NCBI GenBank assembly: GCA_024291935.2
Contig: CM044322.1
Coordinates: 25,977,405-26,041,404, forward strand
Reading direction: 5' to 3'
Length of the DNA stretch: 64,000 nt
Source: Okapia johnstoni
Taxonomy: Eukaryota > Chordata > Mammalia > Artiodactyla > Giraffidae
The notes under the pieces are model-generated. The model saw only the letters and a list, made by a program, of their open reading frames with translations. It was not told where the DNA came from and did no database searches. Every line of letters starts with the position of its first letter. Within the stretch, counting starts at the first letter, position 1. The position numbers were made by a program, and so were the translations under genes. This document shows positions 43,095-54,093 of the stretch, piece after piece.

Positions 43095-43270
43095 AGTTTT
43101 TTGCTTACTATTTTCTAGATATTTACTCTGTTAAGCAAAAAGTCCTATTTAATGATAATCCCATCAGGTAAGGATTATTACAATTTACAGGTGAGGAAAC
43201 TGAGGCTTTAAGACTGAAGGTATTTTCCCAAGGCTGTAAGTGTGGAAATAGTAGGGCAAGCATTTGAACT
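43095..43270 (-). mobile_element. MIR SINE
   Basis: Antisense: 'gataatcccatcaggtaagg', 'caatttacaggtgaggaaac' and 'tgaggctttaagactgaagg'. Confidence 0.78.
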
Positions 43271-43327
43271 TTGATATGGAGTCTTTGAGGTTATACCTGA
43301 AAACTGTGGGCTTGTTACTCAGCATAC

Positions 43328-43530
43328 TCAATACTTTGGCCACCTGATGCAAAGAACTGGAAAAGACCCTGATGCTGGGCAAGATTGAAGGCAAGAGGAG
43401 AAGGGGACCACAGAGGGTGAGATGGTTGGATGGCATCACCAACTCAATGGACATGAGTTTGAGCAAGCTCCGGGAGTTGGTGATGGACAGGGAAGCCTGG
43501 TGTGCTGCAGTCCGTGGGGTCGCATGACTC
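43328..43530 (+). mobile_element. BovB LINE 3' end
   Basis: Sense: 'caatactttggccacctgatg', 'ctgatgctgggcaagattg', 'gatggttggatggcatcacc' and 'ccgggagttggtgatggac'. It ends abruptly at 'cgcatgactcatcaagtg', missing the usual last nucleotides. Confidence 0.92.
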
Positions 43531-43841
43531 ATCAAGTGACTTTTTCACAGCCGGCGAAGGTGTGAAAAAGTGGGAGGGAGGCTTAGAGGGTTGTATCCTC
43601 TGCTGACCCTTTATATGGAAGGAAATATCTAGAGTAGGGAAGAAGTGCTCCCCATCCCAACCACCACATGCATCCTGTAACCCCCATGGGTCCGAGACAC
43701 TGGGTCCCTGTGCACAAAGTTCTAGAGCTTTCATCCTGCCATGAAGGCAAGCAAGTACCACATCGTTGGAAGGACAAAGTGAGTCAGGCCAACTTGGCAT
43801 GTCATGGGTATCACCAAAACCCTGGCATCATTACAGACTCA
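43531..43841. other. Unassigned sequence
   Basis: No repeat or gene recognised. Confidence 0.4.
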
Positions 43842-43897
43842 CTGTCCATGGGTTCGCAAAGAGTTGGACATGACTCAGTGAGTGTCACTTTCACTTT
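43842..43897 (+). mobile_element. Bov SINE 3' scrap
   Basis: 'tgtccatgggttcgcaaag', 'agttggacatgactcagtg' and 'tcactttcacttt' form the last about 56 nt of a Bov SINE, directly upstream of a second copy. Confidence 0.88.
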
Positions 43898-44115
43898 GGG
43901 GGTTTCCTCGAATGCTCAGACAGTAAAGAATCTGACTGCAATGCAGGAGACCCAAGTTCAGTCTCTGGGTTGGGAAGATCCCCTGGAGAAGGGAATGGCA
44001 ACCCACTCCAGTATTCTCACCTGGAGAATTCCATGGACAGAGGAGCCTAGTGGGCTACATTCTGTGGGGTCACAAAGGGTCAGACATGACTGAGTGACTA
44101 ACACTTTCACTTTAG
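43898..44115 (+). mobile_element. Bov-tA/BovA2 SINE
   Basis: Sense: 'gggggtttcctcgaatgctc', 'ttgggaagatcccctggag', 'ccactccagtattctcacc', ending 'gactaacactttcacttt'. Placed head-to-tail after the 43842-43897 scrap. Confidence 0.95.
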
Positions 44116-44627
44116 TGTGCTTTTGAAAAATCTAGTTAGTCCTCTGCAAAGCTGAGAAGTGTGTCCATGGGGCCATGGGGAGTGTTTGACCGTGTCTTGT
44201 AGGAAGCAGGGTGAGACCTAAGGCTTCATGCTCTCTAGGACAGGCCCTATGGTCATGGCCTCATGTTCTTTTCTTTGGGTTAGAGAGTCTCTACATCCTA
44301 CAGAGACTGGAAGTATTTTTCCATCTTCTTCTCCAGGTTCTTCTCTACGTTTGTCCCCTGCTCTCTGCAAAAGAGGGGACCTGTACAGATGACATCAGTG
44401 AGTTCTGCCCACAGGGAGTCCCAGCAGGAGCTCAGATGGAGAAGGAGAGTGAGGTCAGAGCATTCACTGGACTCACTCCTTCCCCAGGTTGTCACCGTGG
44501 GCCTAAGCCATGTCCCTGCACCAAAGGTCACTGCGAGGTGGCTTCCACACTTGTCATTGGTCTATGCCCACAGGTGGTTACTGTCTGTGGCCCCAGTTCC
44601 TGCTCTGTCCTGCGTGGCTTCTGGTTT
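44116..44627. other. Unassigned sequence
   Basis: No repeat or gene recognised. A 144-codon frame (44211-44645) has no known domain. Confidence 0.4.
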
Positions 44628-44988
44628 CTGTACTGGTTTGCTTGAGCTGCCTTAACAGCGCAGCAGACTAGAGGCTTAAACCACAGAACCCTGTCATCTC
44701 ACAGCCCTGGAGACTGAAGGTCCGGCCTGTTTGTTTCTTCTGAGTCTTCTCTCCTTGGCCTGAAGATGGCTGTCCCTCTGTGTGCACCTGGCCCCAGTGC
44801 CTGTCCCCCTACTTATAAGGACAGCAATCATATTGAATCGGGACCCCCACGCAGTGGCCTTATTTTAACTTGATCACCTCTTTAAAGACCTTATCTCCAA
44901 ATTGGTCACATTCACAGGTACTGGGGGTTGGGACTTCAACATAGGAATTTGAGGGTACACAATTCAGCTTGTCACACTCTTTATTAGT
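44628..44988 (+). mobile_element. Ancient MER-type repeat, copy 3
   Basis: Reads 'gtttgcttgagctgccttaac', 'ttataaggacagcaatcat', 'aaagaccttatctccaaatt', 'gtactgggggttgggac' and 'gtacacaattcagcttgtc'. Same family and strand as copies at 5.4 and 24.9 kb. Confidence 0.72.
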
Positions 44989-45261
44989 CAGTTGTCCTAG
45001 TCTGAATGTGCCACCCATTTCCTGCTGCCTGATAAAGGAATGTACTTTGGGCTGTTTCTGGTAGAAATTTGTGCCAAATCACCTACACATCTCCTCTGCA
45101 AGCCCAGGAATTGGAATTATACTGTATAAACTGGGACCAAGTTCTGCATGGAGCCAGCAAACCCCTGCTCAGATGAAGCCCCACGCTCAGTCTCTCTTTG
45201 GGACCATGCTCTTCTCTTTAGGTAACTTCTGAAGCCACAGCTTGCATGGTGTTTTCTAAAG

Positions 45262-45452
45262 CAGCAGTCCCCAACCTTTTTGGCACCAGGGACCAATTTT
45301 GTGGAAGACAGTTTTTCCATGGACCAGGGCTGGGGGATGGTTTTGGGCTGATTGAAGCGGATTACATCTATTGTGCACTTTATTTCTGTTGTTATTACAT
45401 CAGCTCCACTTCAGACCATCAGACATTAGATCCCAGAGGTTGGGGACCCCTG
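45262..45452 (+). mobile_element. hAT-type MITE, short form
   Basis: Starts CAGCAGTCCCCAACCTTTTT and ends AGGTTGGGGACCCCTG, so the termini are inverted repeats. Exact 8-bp duplication TTCTAAAG at 45254-45261 and 45453-45460. The interior 'attgtgcactttatttctgtt' is shared with the copy at 60406-60768. I do not assign a family name. Confidence 0.92.
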
Positions 45453-45460
45453 TTCTAAAG

Positions 45461-46249
45461 TCACACCCCTGACCCGGCCCCCCAACAAATGATTCTCAAA
45501 CCAGTGCATGCTGATGCAAGAGAACCTTTGCTTAAACGTCACCAAGCTGTGATTGGTGTATATTCTTGTGACAGCTGAAGATGGAGCCTGTGATGGGGAG
45601 GTGTGTTGGGTACAATGGGGAGCGTGGGACACAGCTCCGGGTAGGTGAGAGGAAAGAGCCTGGCTTCATGGGACCAGATGAGAACTTTGCATTTGGAGGT
45701 AATGAGTAGGTACCTATTCTCATAGGTATTCTGCTTCAACTACAGCAGTTGGGGATGGGCCAGAAAGCACAGGTTGCAGTAACCGTGGAGGCAATGTCCG
45801 GCCTTCTGGAGTATTGAGAAACAGTCCCCATCCTGAGATCTATGCCAGGCCATTCCATTGACTTCCTGGTGTTTGAAGGTCTCTTTTCCAGAATTCTCCA
45901 AGCCTACTTGACAGTGGTATAGCTCTTCTTTTAAAGTCTGTATTTCCTTTCATTCACAAACCTAACTCCCCAGCTCACCCCATAATGCTATTGATGAGCC
46001 TAGGGATTTGTTTTTATTATTTTTTAGCATTCTGGCATCATCAACTGCCACTTTGGATGCTTTGCAAACTCTGAGATTTTGTTCCAAGGCCCCCTGTTCT
46101 TTTATATTTGTTTGTTTGTCCTGTAAATTATCAGGAAACCTAGACCATATGTTTCTGATTCATTGACGCCAAAGTCATCAGCGTTTTGAGTAGTTGTTTG
46201 AAGTCTGTAAAGGTTTTATGTCTCTGGTTTCTGTTCCTCTTTAATTAAA
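45461..46249. other. Unassigned sequence
   Basis: About 790 bp with no recognised repeat or gene. Confidence 0.4.
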
Positions 46250-46362
46250 CTCAGTTCATCCAACACTTAAGAGCCCTACATGCCAAGCACTGGAGATGCA
46301 GGGAAAATTAAAACACAAACCCTTCCTTCATGGAGCTTACAGCATGAACCTCCCTGCCACAA
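46250..46362 (-). mobile_element. L2 LINE 3' fragment
   Basis: Antisense: 'ttcatccaacacttaagagc', 'ccaagcactggagatgcagg' and 'cttccttcatggagcttac'. Confidence 0.68.
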
Positions 46363-46712
46363 GCTGATGAAAAGAAATCAGGGTGCTAAGTGTTCATTTT
46401 CAAACTCCAGGTCCGTGTGTGTGAGCAATTTCCAGATCCCTCCATGATGGCATTTGCTTTTTCCTCACCATCTCAGGCCTTTGGATTTCCTCCTCCCAGA
46501 TGGAGTCACTTTAGCAATGCATCCAGGAAGGCTTAAGTCACTCTGTTTGAAGCCTTTTCACTGCTACCCCCGCAAACACCTGGTTGTGCCTTTCCATCGA
46601 TGTGAAGACATAAGCGCCAAAGTTTGCTTGTCTGCCCATGGTGCAATCAGATTTAGGACTTTTGATTCTGAAGTTCCAGGGAGGAGAATTCTAAGGAACT
46701 CTGGGAGATAGT
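46363..46712. other. Unassigned sequence
   Basis: No repeat or gene recognised. Confidence 0.4.
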
Positions 46713-46905
46713 GGGACTTCCCTAGTGGCTCAGATGATAAAGAATCTGCCAGCAAAGCAGGAGACCCAGATTCAATCCCTGGGTCGGGACAATCCTCTGG
46801 AGAAGGAAATGGCAACACATTCCAGTATTCTTGCCTGGAGAATCCCATGGACTTAGGAGCCTAGTGGGCCACAGTCTGCAGACACGACTGAGCGACTAAC
46901 ACACA
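46713..46905 (+). mobile_element. Bov-tA/BovA2 SINE
   Basis: Sense: 'gacttccctagtggctcag', 'gattcaatccctgggtcgg', 'cattccagtattcttgcc' and 'acacgactgagcgactaac'. It lacks about 20 nt before the final block and ends in a short (CA)n. Confidence 0.94.
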
Positions 46906-46924
46906 CACATATACATCGAGAGAG

Positions 46925-47005
46925 AGTGAAGGGCAGGGAAGCCTGGCACACTACAGTCCATGGGGTGGCAAAGAGTCAGAAACGACTGAGCGACTGAACA
47001 ACAAT
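46925..47005 (+). mobile_element. BovB 3' terminal fragment
   Basis: 'agggcagggaagcctggcac', 'ctacagtccatggggtgg' and 'gactgagcgactgaacaac'. The 'gactgaacaac' end is BovB-like and not SINE-like. Confidence 0.8.
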
Positions 47006-47825
47006 AGGAACCAGTGACATCCTGCTTTGCTGATTCTGTTTCACAGACTCAGAGTCTGATCCTGACCAAGGAGCTGATTTAGATCCTACTCTCCTGGGTC
47101 CCTGTTAATTTCATCAAAGCACAAAAACTTTCTTCCTTTAATTACCACCTGGGGGATATTAAGATCTTGTTTCCCTAAGTAATTCCCACGGACTTGTCTT
47201 TTCATCCTAAACATGCCAAGTGTCTGGTTAAGAATTGTAAAAGGTTGGTATCAGGAGGTTTTCACACAGTCTCCACTCTGAGCCACATAAAGGTTTTCTT
47301 AGAGACCCTGGTCCGTGGAGCAGAGGGTTGCCCACAGCTCTGAGCACTCACAGCAGCACCATGGCTCCAGCCACACGTTTGCGAATAGCACCATCCAGTC
47401 AATAGCAGCTGGTTCTCACCCTGCGGTATCTCCTTTTGCCCGAGGAACATTCAGCTGGTGGCAGCTGATATGATCATTTCAAGGAGTTTGGTTGGGGGAG
47501 CAGGGGCGGTTGTTGTTCTGCGGAGTTGCCCATCTGTAGGCTGTCACCAGACTTTTTGTTTGTTTGCTTGTTTTTGGTTTTTATCATTTTGTTTGCCCTC
47601 ACCAGGTCCTTAAATTTAGAGCCACTTTTTGAGCATTGAAGTAAGCAAGCTCATGAGCATCTCATTTGCCAGGGCTGTGTTTTATTCCCTCTGTATTCAG
47701 AGTCCCTGGCTTGGGCAGTGGGCAGTGGGGCGTGCTAGGGGATGACCCTGATGATGGTGATGAAGCTGAAGGTGTCAGATACTGTTTTTGTTTTTGTCTT
47801 TTTGAGGGTTTAGCATTGCATCAGG
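47006..47825. other. Unassigned sequence
   Basis: About 820 bp with no recognised element. A T-rich patch lies at 47550-47590. Confidence 0.4.
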
Positions 47826-48028
47826 GGCTTCCCAGGTGGCACAGTGGTAAAGAATCTGCCTGCAAGGCAGGAGACCTGGGTTCGATCCCTGGGCTGGGAA
47901 GATCCCCTGGAGACTGGAGTGGCAACCCACTCCAGTATTCTTGCCTGGAAAATCCCATGGACAGAGAAACCTGGCAGTCTACAGTCCATGGGGTTGTAAA
48001 GAGTCGGACTTGACTAAGCACACACGAG
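47826..48028 (+). mobile_element. Bov-tA/BovA2 SINE
   Basis: Sense: 'ggcttcccaggtggcacag', 'gggttcgatccctgggctg', 'ccactccagtattcttgcc' and 'aaagagtcggacttgac'. Well preserved A and B boxes. Confidence 0.96.
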
Positions 48029-48034
48029 ACAGCT

Positions 48035-48245
48035 TTTCACCAGGCACCAGGGCAGGTGACCTACCTGCCTCTTCCCATTGAATCCTAACAGCCACCCGAA
48101 GAGGTGAGGTTCCATCACCGTCTTGTTGCACAGATGAATCAGATGCTCAGAGACTCCATCATCTTCCCAAGGGCACTTGCCAGTGGATGGGAAGCTGAGA
48201 TTCAAACCCAAGTGGGTCTCACTCCAGAGCCCAAATTCTAGCCTT
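48035..48245 (-). mobile_element. MIR SINE
   Basis: Antisense: 'aatcctaacagccacccgaag', 'ttgcacagatgaatcagatg' and 'gggaagctgagattcaaaccc'. Confidence 0.7.
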
Positions 48246-48365
48246 GAATTCTGAAACAAAAGACCAAATTCCTAACATGCAAAATGTTTGTCCTTCCAGT
48301 TCTGTTTCTTCCATGTCCAAGGGCATATGTGAGGGAGGATGCATTGAAACCAGCCTTTATGAGCG

Positions 48366-48435
48366 ACTATGAGGAGCCTGGTGGGCTAGAGTCCATGGGG
48401 TCACAAAGAGTGGGACACGACTGAGCACACGCACG

Positions 48436-48477
<42 letters not shown>

Positions 48478-48478
48478 C
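48366..48478 (+). mobile_element. Bov SINE 3' end with (CA)n tail
   Basis: 'gaggagcctggtgggctag' to 'gtgggacacgactgagcac', then an uninterrupted run of CGCA/CA units at 48430-48476. The microsatellite begins exactly at the SINE end. Confidence 0.93.
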
Positions 48479-48689
48479 ATCGAACTCCTGACTCAGGGCC
48501 ATGAAAACTTGGACTAAAAAGTCCCATCAGCTCTGTAGATATGGTCCTTGGCCTGCCCATGCTGCCAGTGGCCAAATCCTCGGGGGAGAGGGGGCAAGGT
48601 GCCCCCTAAAAAGGACCCAGTACTCCTTTTGGAAGCAGAAGCTGCACCAAACAGCCCACCAAGGAAAGTCATTCAGCTGGCCCAGCAGT

Positions 48690-48957
48690 GAGAACCACTC
48701 CAGTACTCTTGCCTGGAAAATCCCATGGATGGAGGAGCCTGGTAGGCTGCAGTCCATGGGGTCGCTAGGAGTCAGACACGACTGAGTGACTTCACTTTCA
48801 CTTTTCACTTTCATGCATTGGAGAAGGAAATGGCAACCCACTCCAGTATTTTTGCCTGGAGAATCCCAGGGAGGGGGGAGCCTGGTGGGCTGCCATCTAT
48901 GGGGTCGCACAGAGTCGGACACGACTGAGTGATTTAGCAGCAGCAGCAGCAGCAGCA
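48690..48957 (+). mobile_element. BovA2-type dimer with (AGC)n tail
   Basis: Two tandem Bov units: the first (to about 48805) ends 'cttcactttcacttttcac', the second starts 'tgcattggagaaggaaatgg' and ends 'acacgactgagtgatttag'. A tail of seven CAG units follows at 48936-48957. The tRNA-related head is missing from the first unit. Confidence 0.93.
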
Positions 48958-49129
48958 ATAAGAACTAAGCCTGGACCTTCCTATGGGGAAGCATCTGAGA
49001 GGCTGCTGCTTCTAGGACACTGTCATGAAGAGGGGACAGTGTTAAGAAATGCCATTTCCATCCTTCCCAACTAATAGAAGCAAATTAGACAGAAGGTCAG
49101 CTGGAAAATGAGCTCATGTGTATTAGTGT

Positions 49130-49325
49130 CTTTCAGGTGCTGAAGTCACTGTCTTATGCAATTTATTAATGTTTCTTATTTACTGAGATAGGTTTTCTGC
49201 TCTGCAATTTACACGTGAGGAATATAGGGCTCAGAGACGTGAAGACAATTCCCCAAAACTGAACAGGGAGTGAGAGATGGAATGAGGATTCGATCCAGGG
49301 AAAGTGTCTGGACTTCACATCACTC
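49130..49325 (-). mobile_element. MIR SINE
   Basis: Antisense: 'caatttacacgtgaggaata', 'gggctcagagacgtgaag' and 'aacagggagtgagagatgg'. Confidence 0.65.
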
Positions 49326-49389
49326 TCACCGCTGTGCACGTGGCACGTGCAGGCCTTACTGTGTCAGAGATCACGTGTTGTACACAGTA

Positions 49390-49545
49390 AAATCATATCT
49401 TCCATTAATTCATACCATTTCCGAGGCTCTAAAGACAGAGAACATGCCAGACATGGCCTCTGCCCTCATGGAATTAATACTGAAGAGAGAGACAGTAAAT
49501 AATGACACACTGCACAGTCAACTACTTATTTACAGCTCCAGTAAG
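49390..49545 (-). mobile_element. L2 LINE fragment
   Basis: Antisense: 'agaacatgccagacatggcc', 'ctgccctcatggaattaatac' and 'gagagagacagtaaataatg'. Confidence 0.62.
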
Positions 49546-49559
49546 TACCACCAAAGAGA

Positions 49560-50050
49560 AGGCCAGGTGTCTGAAAGTATGTTCATGATTTACCCACATC
49601 TCCCCATCTCTGTTGCTGGTACCCTGGTCCCAGCCAACATATATCTCTCCTGGAGTTCTGCAGTCTCTGAATGGGTCTCTCCGCTTTTACTCTGGCCAAT
49701 CAGAGGGATCTCTTAAACTTAAATCTGATCACATCACTGCTCTGCTCAAACCCCTCAGAAGCTCCCACCCCACTCAGAGAAGAACTCAAAGTCTTTCCAT
49801 GGCCCACAGGCCCAACCTCACTCCTCCTCCTCCTCTTCCTCCCTCTTACCCACGGTGCTAGAGCTTAACCGCACTACCTCCTATTGGCTATTTCCTGCAC
49901 ACCCTAAGGTGGTTCCACCTCAGGTCCTTTGCACTGGCTGAACAATCTGCCAGGAACCCCTTTCCCCTGGCATTGACATGGATTGACCCCCACTTTCTTC
50001 AGGGCTCTGAAGACCAGGGTTCTATTATGGTTGTCCCCACCCTCCCTGTC
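49560..50050 (+). mobile_element. L2 LINE 3' region
   Basis: Sense L2: 'atcacatcactgctctgctc', 'acccctcagaagctccc', 'caggtcctttgcactggctg' and 'tgccaggaacccctttcccc'. A mid-3' L2 block, opposite in strand to the fragment just upstream. Confidence 0.7.
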
Positions 50051-50059
50051 TCCTTTATC

Positions 50060-50404
50060 CTACTGCTTTTTTCTTTTTTAAAAAAAATTTATGTGTTTAT
50101 TTTTGACTGTGCTGGGTCTTTGTTTCTGTGCACAGGATTTCTCTAGTGTGGTGATCGGGGCTACTCTCTAATTGCTGTGCATGGGCTTCTCCCTGCGGTG
50201 GCTTCTCTTGTTGGGGAGCACGGGCTCTAGGTGCATGGGCTTCAGTAGCTAGCAGCATGTGGGCTCGGTACTTGCCAGCTCTCAGGCTCTAGAGCATGGC
50301 CTCAGTAGTTGTGGCACACAGGCTTAGTTGTCCTGCAGCATGTGGGATCTTCCCAGAGCAGGGATTGAACCCGTGTCCCTGCATTGTCTGGCAGATTCTG
50401 ATCC
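50060..50404 (-). mobile_element. CHR-2-type SINE, long form
   Basis: Antisense: 'tttttgactgtgctgggtc', 'ttgttggggagcacgggctc', 'cctcagtagttgtggcacac', 'ggatcttcccagagcaggg' and 'ttgaacccgtgtccctgc'. The head end is degraded at about 50400. Confidence 0.93.
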
Positions 50405-51292
50405 CCTTTGCCATCATGGAATTCCCTTCGTTCCTTATCCACACTTCCTAGTCTTGACCTCTGCACCTTACCAGTGGAGGCTGCCCATGATTGGAGCCCA
50501 GATCTGTGCAATCTGGTCACCCTCATACCCGTTCCATGTTGTTCCTACCATTTAGCCCAACTCCCAGGTAGGTACTGGCACTGCCCTCTGCTTGGACACT
50601 TGGTGGACAAATCCCTTCTCCAGAAGCATCTGGCAAGTCTTCAGAGCAGGTGAAGAGTATTAGAGCATCCTTGTTCTCAATTAGCCGGGTAATTGGCTCA
50701 GCACTGGATTTCTCACTGGCGGTGTTGGAGAGGTACTAGTAAAGGAATTCAGAGGAAAGGGAAAACATTTCTAAGCGGCAGCATGCTAGCTTGCCCCCAG
50801 AACCTCCTGTCAGGTGTGCAGCATAATTCTGGAGCACATGGTGAGGGGCCGGGGTAGGGATGTTCGTCATGGCTGCAGGCACCGCCGCAGTCCACTCTCC
50901 ATGTTCCTTCCTCTCCCATCAGGTCATTTCCATCCTCTCGTGAGCTTCACATGAAGGTCTTGAAGGTCTTTGAGGAGGGGCTGCTGTTTGTAACAGCAGC
51001 TGCTGATCTTGAGGCACGGCTTGACTGCAGTGCCTGCTCTGTGCTCTTCCCGTGAGGAAGAGCGAGATGTGGGTGTGTGTTGGTTTTCTTGCTCTTTGGG
51101 CAGAAAGACAGTATTGAAGCCATCCACTGGGCCGCCCGGTGAATGCAGAAGAGAATTGACCCACAGTTCTTGGGCTCATTTCATCTTGAATGAGAATGCT
51201 GCGCCCTGCCCCCTGGAGGCTCCTTGAGGATTCACAATAAGAGCCAACAGCATCTGGGCTCCACCAACCTGGTTAGCACTTTGCATGCACCT
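50405..51292. other. Unassigned sequence
   Basis: About 890 bp with no recognised element. An 86-codon minus frame at 50919-51179 has no known domain. Confidence 0.4.
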
Positions 51293-51432
51293 TAAGATCT
51301 CCTGGAGAAGGAGATGGCAACCCACTCCAGTATTCTTGCCTGGAGAATTCCATAGACAAAGGAGCCTTGAGAGCTGCAGTCCGTGGGGTCGTAAAAGAGT
51401 CAGACACAACTGAGTGACTAACACACACACAC
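51293..51432 (+). mobile_element. Bov SINE, 5'-truncated
   Basis: 'tctcctggagaaggagatgg', 'ccactccagtattcttgcc', 'gtcgtaaaagagtcagacac' and a short (AC)n tail at 51421-51431. Confidence 0.94.
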
Positions 51433-51439
51433 ATCCTTT

Positions 51440-51590
51440 ATTCCAGAAAACAGCCCTCGGACCTGGATCCTGTTATCATCCCTATTTCCTGGGTGCAGAA
51501 ACTGAGGTGCCGGAAGCTACCCTCTGCAGGTCGCACAGCCAGGGGAGCTGGGAGTCAGAGCCATGCAGGCTGGCTCCAAAGCCTTGTTTC
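51440..51590 (-). mobile_element. MIR SINE
   Basis: Antisense: 'gatcctgttatcatccctat', 'gtgcagaaactgaggtgcc' and 'ggtcgcacagccaggggag'. Confidence 0.72.
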
Positions 51591-51872
51591 ACCAGGATGT
51601 GGTGCTTCACCTCTGAAGCCCGAAGAGTCTTGTCCTGTACAGCCCTGGCCGCCAAGTGTTTGGTGCAGAGTAGTTGCTCAATGAGTGTTTTCTGGGTGAA
51701 TGGAGGTCTTGGGCACATCATGGACCCCAGTGTGGGGAAGGAAAGGGGTGAGGTATTGAGGACCTGCTGCTGTCCAGGCCCAAAGCAGGGTGCTTCTGCT
51801 CCATTATCCCATTTGTGCCAAACATCATTCATGGAGAGGTTATTAGGCAGCATCTAGGACATTTGATAGGGT
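51591..51872. other. Unassigned, with a short L2-like scrap
   Basis: 51655-51715 ('cagagtagttgctcaatgag') resembles the L2 end. The rest is not recognised. Confidence 0.4.
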
Positions 51873-52082
51873 GCCACTGATACCCAAGTGGCTCAGTGGT
51901 AAAGAATCTGCCTGCCAATGCAGGAAATGCAGCTTCCATATCTGGGTCAGAAAGATCCCCTGGAGGAAATGGCAACCCACTCCAGTATTCTTGCCTGGTG
52001 AATTCCATGGACAGCGAAGCCTGGAGAGCTACAGTCCATGGGGTTGTAAAAGAGTCAGACAGAACTGAGCGGATAACACTTG
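51873..52082 (+). mobile_element. Bov-tA/BovA2 SINE
   Basis: Sense, diverged head 'ctgatacccaagtggctcag', then 'gtcagaaagatcccctgg', 'ccactccagtattcttgcc' and 'gagtcagacagaactgagc'. Confidence 0.93.
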
Positions 52083-52114
52083 CTTTTCAGGGACCTTCTC
52101 CCACGAGAACCTCC

Positions 52115-52260
52115 CAACCAGACAGATGGGCAAGGTCATCACTCCCAATTTGGAGATGAGAAAACTGAGACTCTGAGAGGTTCATGGCTTGCCCACTATC
52201 AGATGACACGGCTGAGCATTGAACCTGGACACCCGACCTCAGTCCTGAACTATCTTCCTT
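52115..52260 (-). mobile_element. MIR SINE
   Basis: Antisense: 'gagatgagaaaactgagac', 'tctgagaggttcatggcttg' and 'gctgagcattgaacctgg'. Confidence 0.72.
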
Positions 52261-52344
52261 TGGTTCATTGCTTCGATACTCTCTGCTCATTCCCATCAGG
52301 CTTCCTTCCTTCTCATCACAAAACAGCAGTGACACCTAATTGAG

Positions 52345-52540
52345 AATTTCTGGCTCACGATAGACACTATATAAGTGCTTTTCATATAAATTAACTCTTT
52401 CTTCCTCATAGCAACCCCGTAAGGTGTGTACCATTAGTATCCTCATTTTACAGACTGGGAAACCAAGGCCCAGAGGAGTCAAGCAGCTTGCCCAAGGTCA
52501 CACAGCTAGTGACAGAGCCAGGTCATCTAGAATCATGAAC
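52345..52540 (-). mobile_element. MIR SINE, well preserved
   Basis: Antisense: 'actatataagtgcttttcat', 'cctcattttacagactggg', 'aggcccagaggagtcaagc' and 'gcccaaggtcacacagctag'. The best-conserved MIR in the window. Confidence 0.88.
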
Positions 52541-52574
52541 CTAACTACTTCACTCTATTTATATTGCCTTTCTA

Positions 52575-52668
52575 AAATATTGCTCATTCATTAAACTATG
52601 TGCCAGTTGCTAAAACACATCAAAAAAGACATAGTTTCTACCCTCAATGAGTATGATTTGGAGCCTGA
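52575..52668 (-). mobile_element. L2 LINE 3' scrap
   Basis: Antisense: 'ttcattaaactatgtgccag', 'acatagtttctaccctcaatg'. Confidence 0.55.
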
Positions 52669-52671
52669 AGG

Positions 52672-53210
52672 GTGTATTCGTTTTCTCTTGCTGCATAACT
52701 AGGTCCCACAAACTTGCCACCATGCCCATCTGTTATCTTACAGGATCTGTAGGTCAGGAGTCCAGGCAGGGCTGAACTATGTTGCCTTCTCACATTCTCT
52801 CAAGGCTAGAATCAAGATCCCAGTGGGACTGTGTTCTCTTCTGGAGCTTGGGTTCTTCTTCCAAGCTCATGTGGTTGTTGGGAGAATTCAGTTCCTTGTA
52901 TTTGTAGAACTAAGACCCTCCATTCCTCGAGACCACTGTCATTCCCCGCCATGTAGCCCTCTCATTAGCATGACAGTTTTCTTCTCTAAGGCCAATGGGA
53001 GGGCATATATTGTGGCTTCTCATCTCTGTCCTCTAGACTCTTGTTTAAAGGGCTCACCTGATTAGTCCAGGCCCACCTACAATCATCTGCCTCTTGATGT
53101 ACTCAAAGTCAACTGATTAGGGATGCTAATTACATCTGCAAAATCCCTTTACCTTTGCCATGTAATGTAACCCCATCACAGGAGTGAAATGCCAATTAAA
53201 AGTCCTACTG
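52672..53210 (+). mobile_element. Ancient MER-type repeat, copy 4 (variant)
   Basis: Begins 'gtattcgttttctcttgctg', with 'gtaggtcaggagtccaggc', 'ggagcttgggttcttcttc' and 'tgctaattacatctgcaaaatc' near the end. It is more diverged than the other copies and could be a related family. Confidence 0.6.
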
Positions 53211-53549
53211 ACACTCAAGGACAGAGATTATACAGTTGTGAACACGAGTGGGGGGTGGCAATCTTGCTGGCCATTCTAGAGTTCTGTCTACCATGCAGGG
53301 AGAGGCATGTAAGAGCAGAGAGTAAGAGGAGCAAGGAGAAGACCCCACCCAGCTTGAGGGTGGAGAGGGAAGGCTCCCCAAGGAGGCAGGTGGAAGTTAC
53401 TAAGAGGAGGTGAAGGGAGGGAGCACCCCAGATAAGACAGGTATATGATACAGCACTATGGTCTGCAGTGATGTCTCTGAATGTTGCAGCTGCAGTGAGG
53501 TGAGGGAGGGAAGCACCAGGGAGAAGAGGTGGCACAGCTTAAGCTCAAG
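53211..53549. other. Unassigned, purine-rich
   Basis: GA-rich on the plus strand at 53290-53520. No element or gene recognised. Confidence 0.4.
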
Positions 53550-53665
53550 ATGTTGGAATCCCCATTGTACAGATGTGAAAACTGAGGCTCCCCAAGTTTG
53601 AGTGAACACCTAAAGGCACTCACCTTGTCAAAGTCAGAACAGGAACTTGGATAAACCAGGAAGCT
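53550..53665 (-). mobile_element. MIR SINE fragment
   Basis: Antisense: 'cattgtacagatgtgaaaac' and 'tgaggctccccaagtttgag'. Confidence 0.68.
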
Positions 53666-54083
53666 CACCCCACACCCTTGGGAGCTCCCCTTAATGAAAC
53701 ACAGAGGAGAGGACTCCTTGGAGCCAATGGCTTCGTTTCTGTGTGGGGGTCACTCACTTCTGTACAGAGACTGCCAGCTCACACTTGCATAATGATGCCC
53801 AGGATGACATTCACCAGAGAAATGATTGATCTTTTCTTCATGAGTCAGTAGGGAACAGAAATAGGTTCTTTGAGGGATGTTTTATCCCAAAACACAGTTT
53901 TCAGGGCATTTGTGTTTGGTGTGTTTACCAAATTACTGCTTCATGTGGTTTCTGGAAGCAAGTTGTGTGTGTTTTGGTTTTAAAGACACAGATTTAAATT
54001 TTGGAGCCAGCAGACTGGCAAACGGTGAACATGCTAGCCAGGTGGGAGGCACTGAAAACTGGGAAGAAGTTTGGCATTAAATT
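53666..54083. other. Unassigned sequence
   Basis: No repeat or gene recognised. Confidence 0.4.
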
Positions 54084-54093
54084 TGAGAAAATG

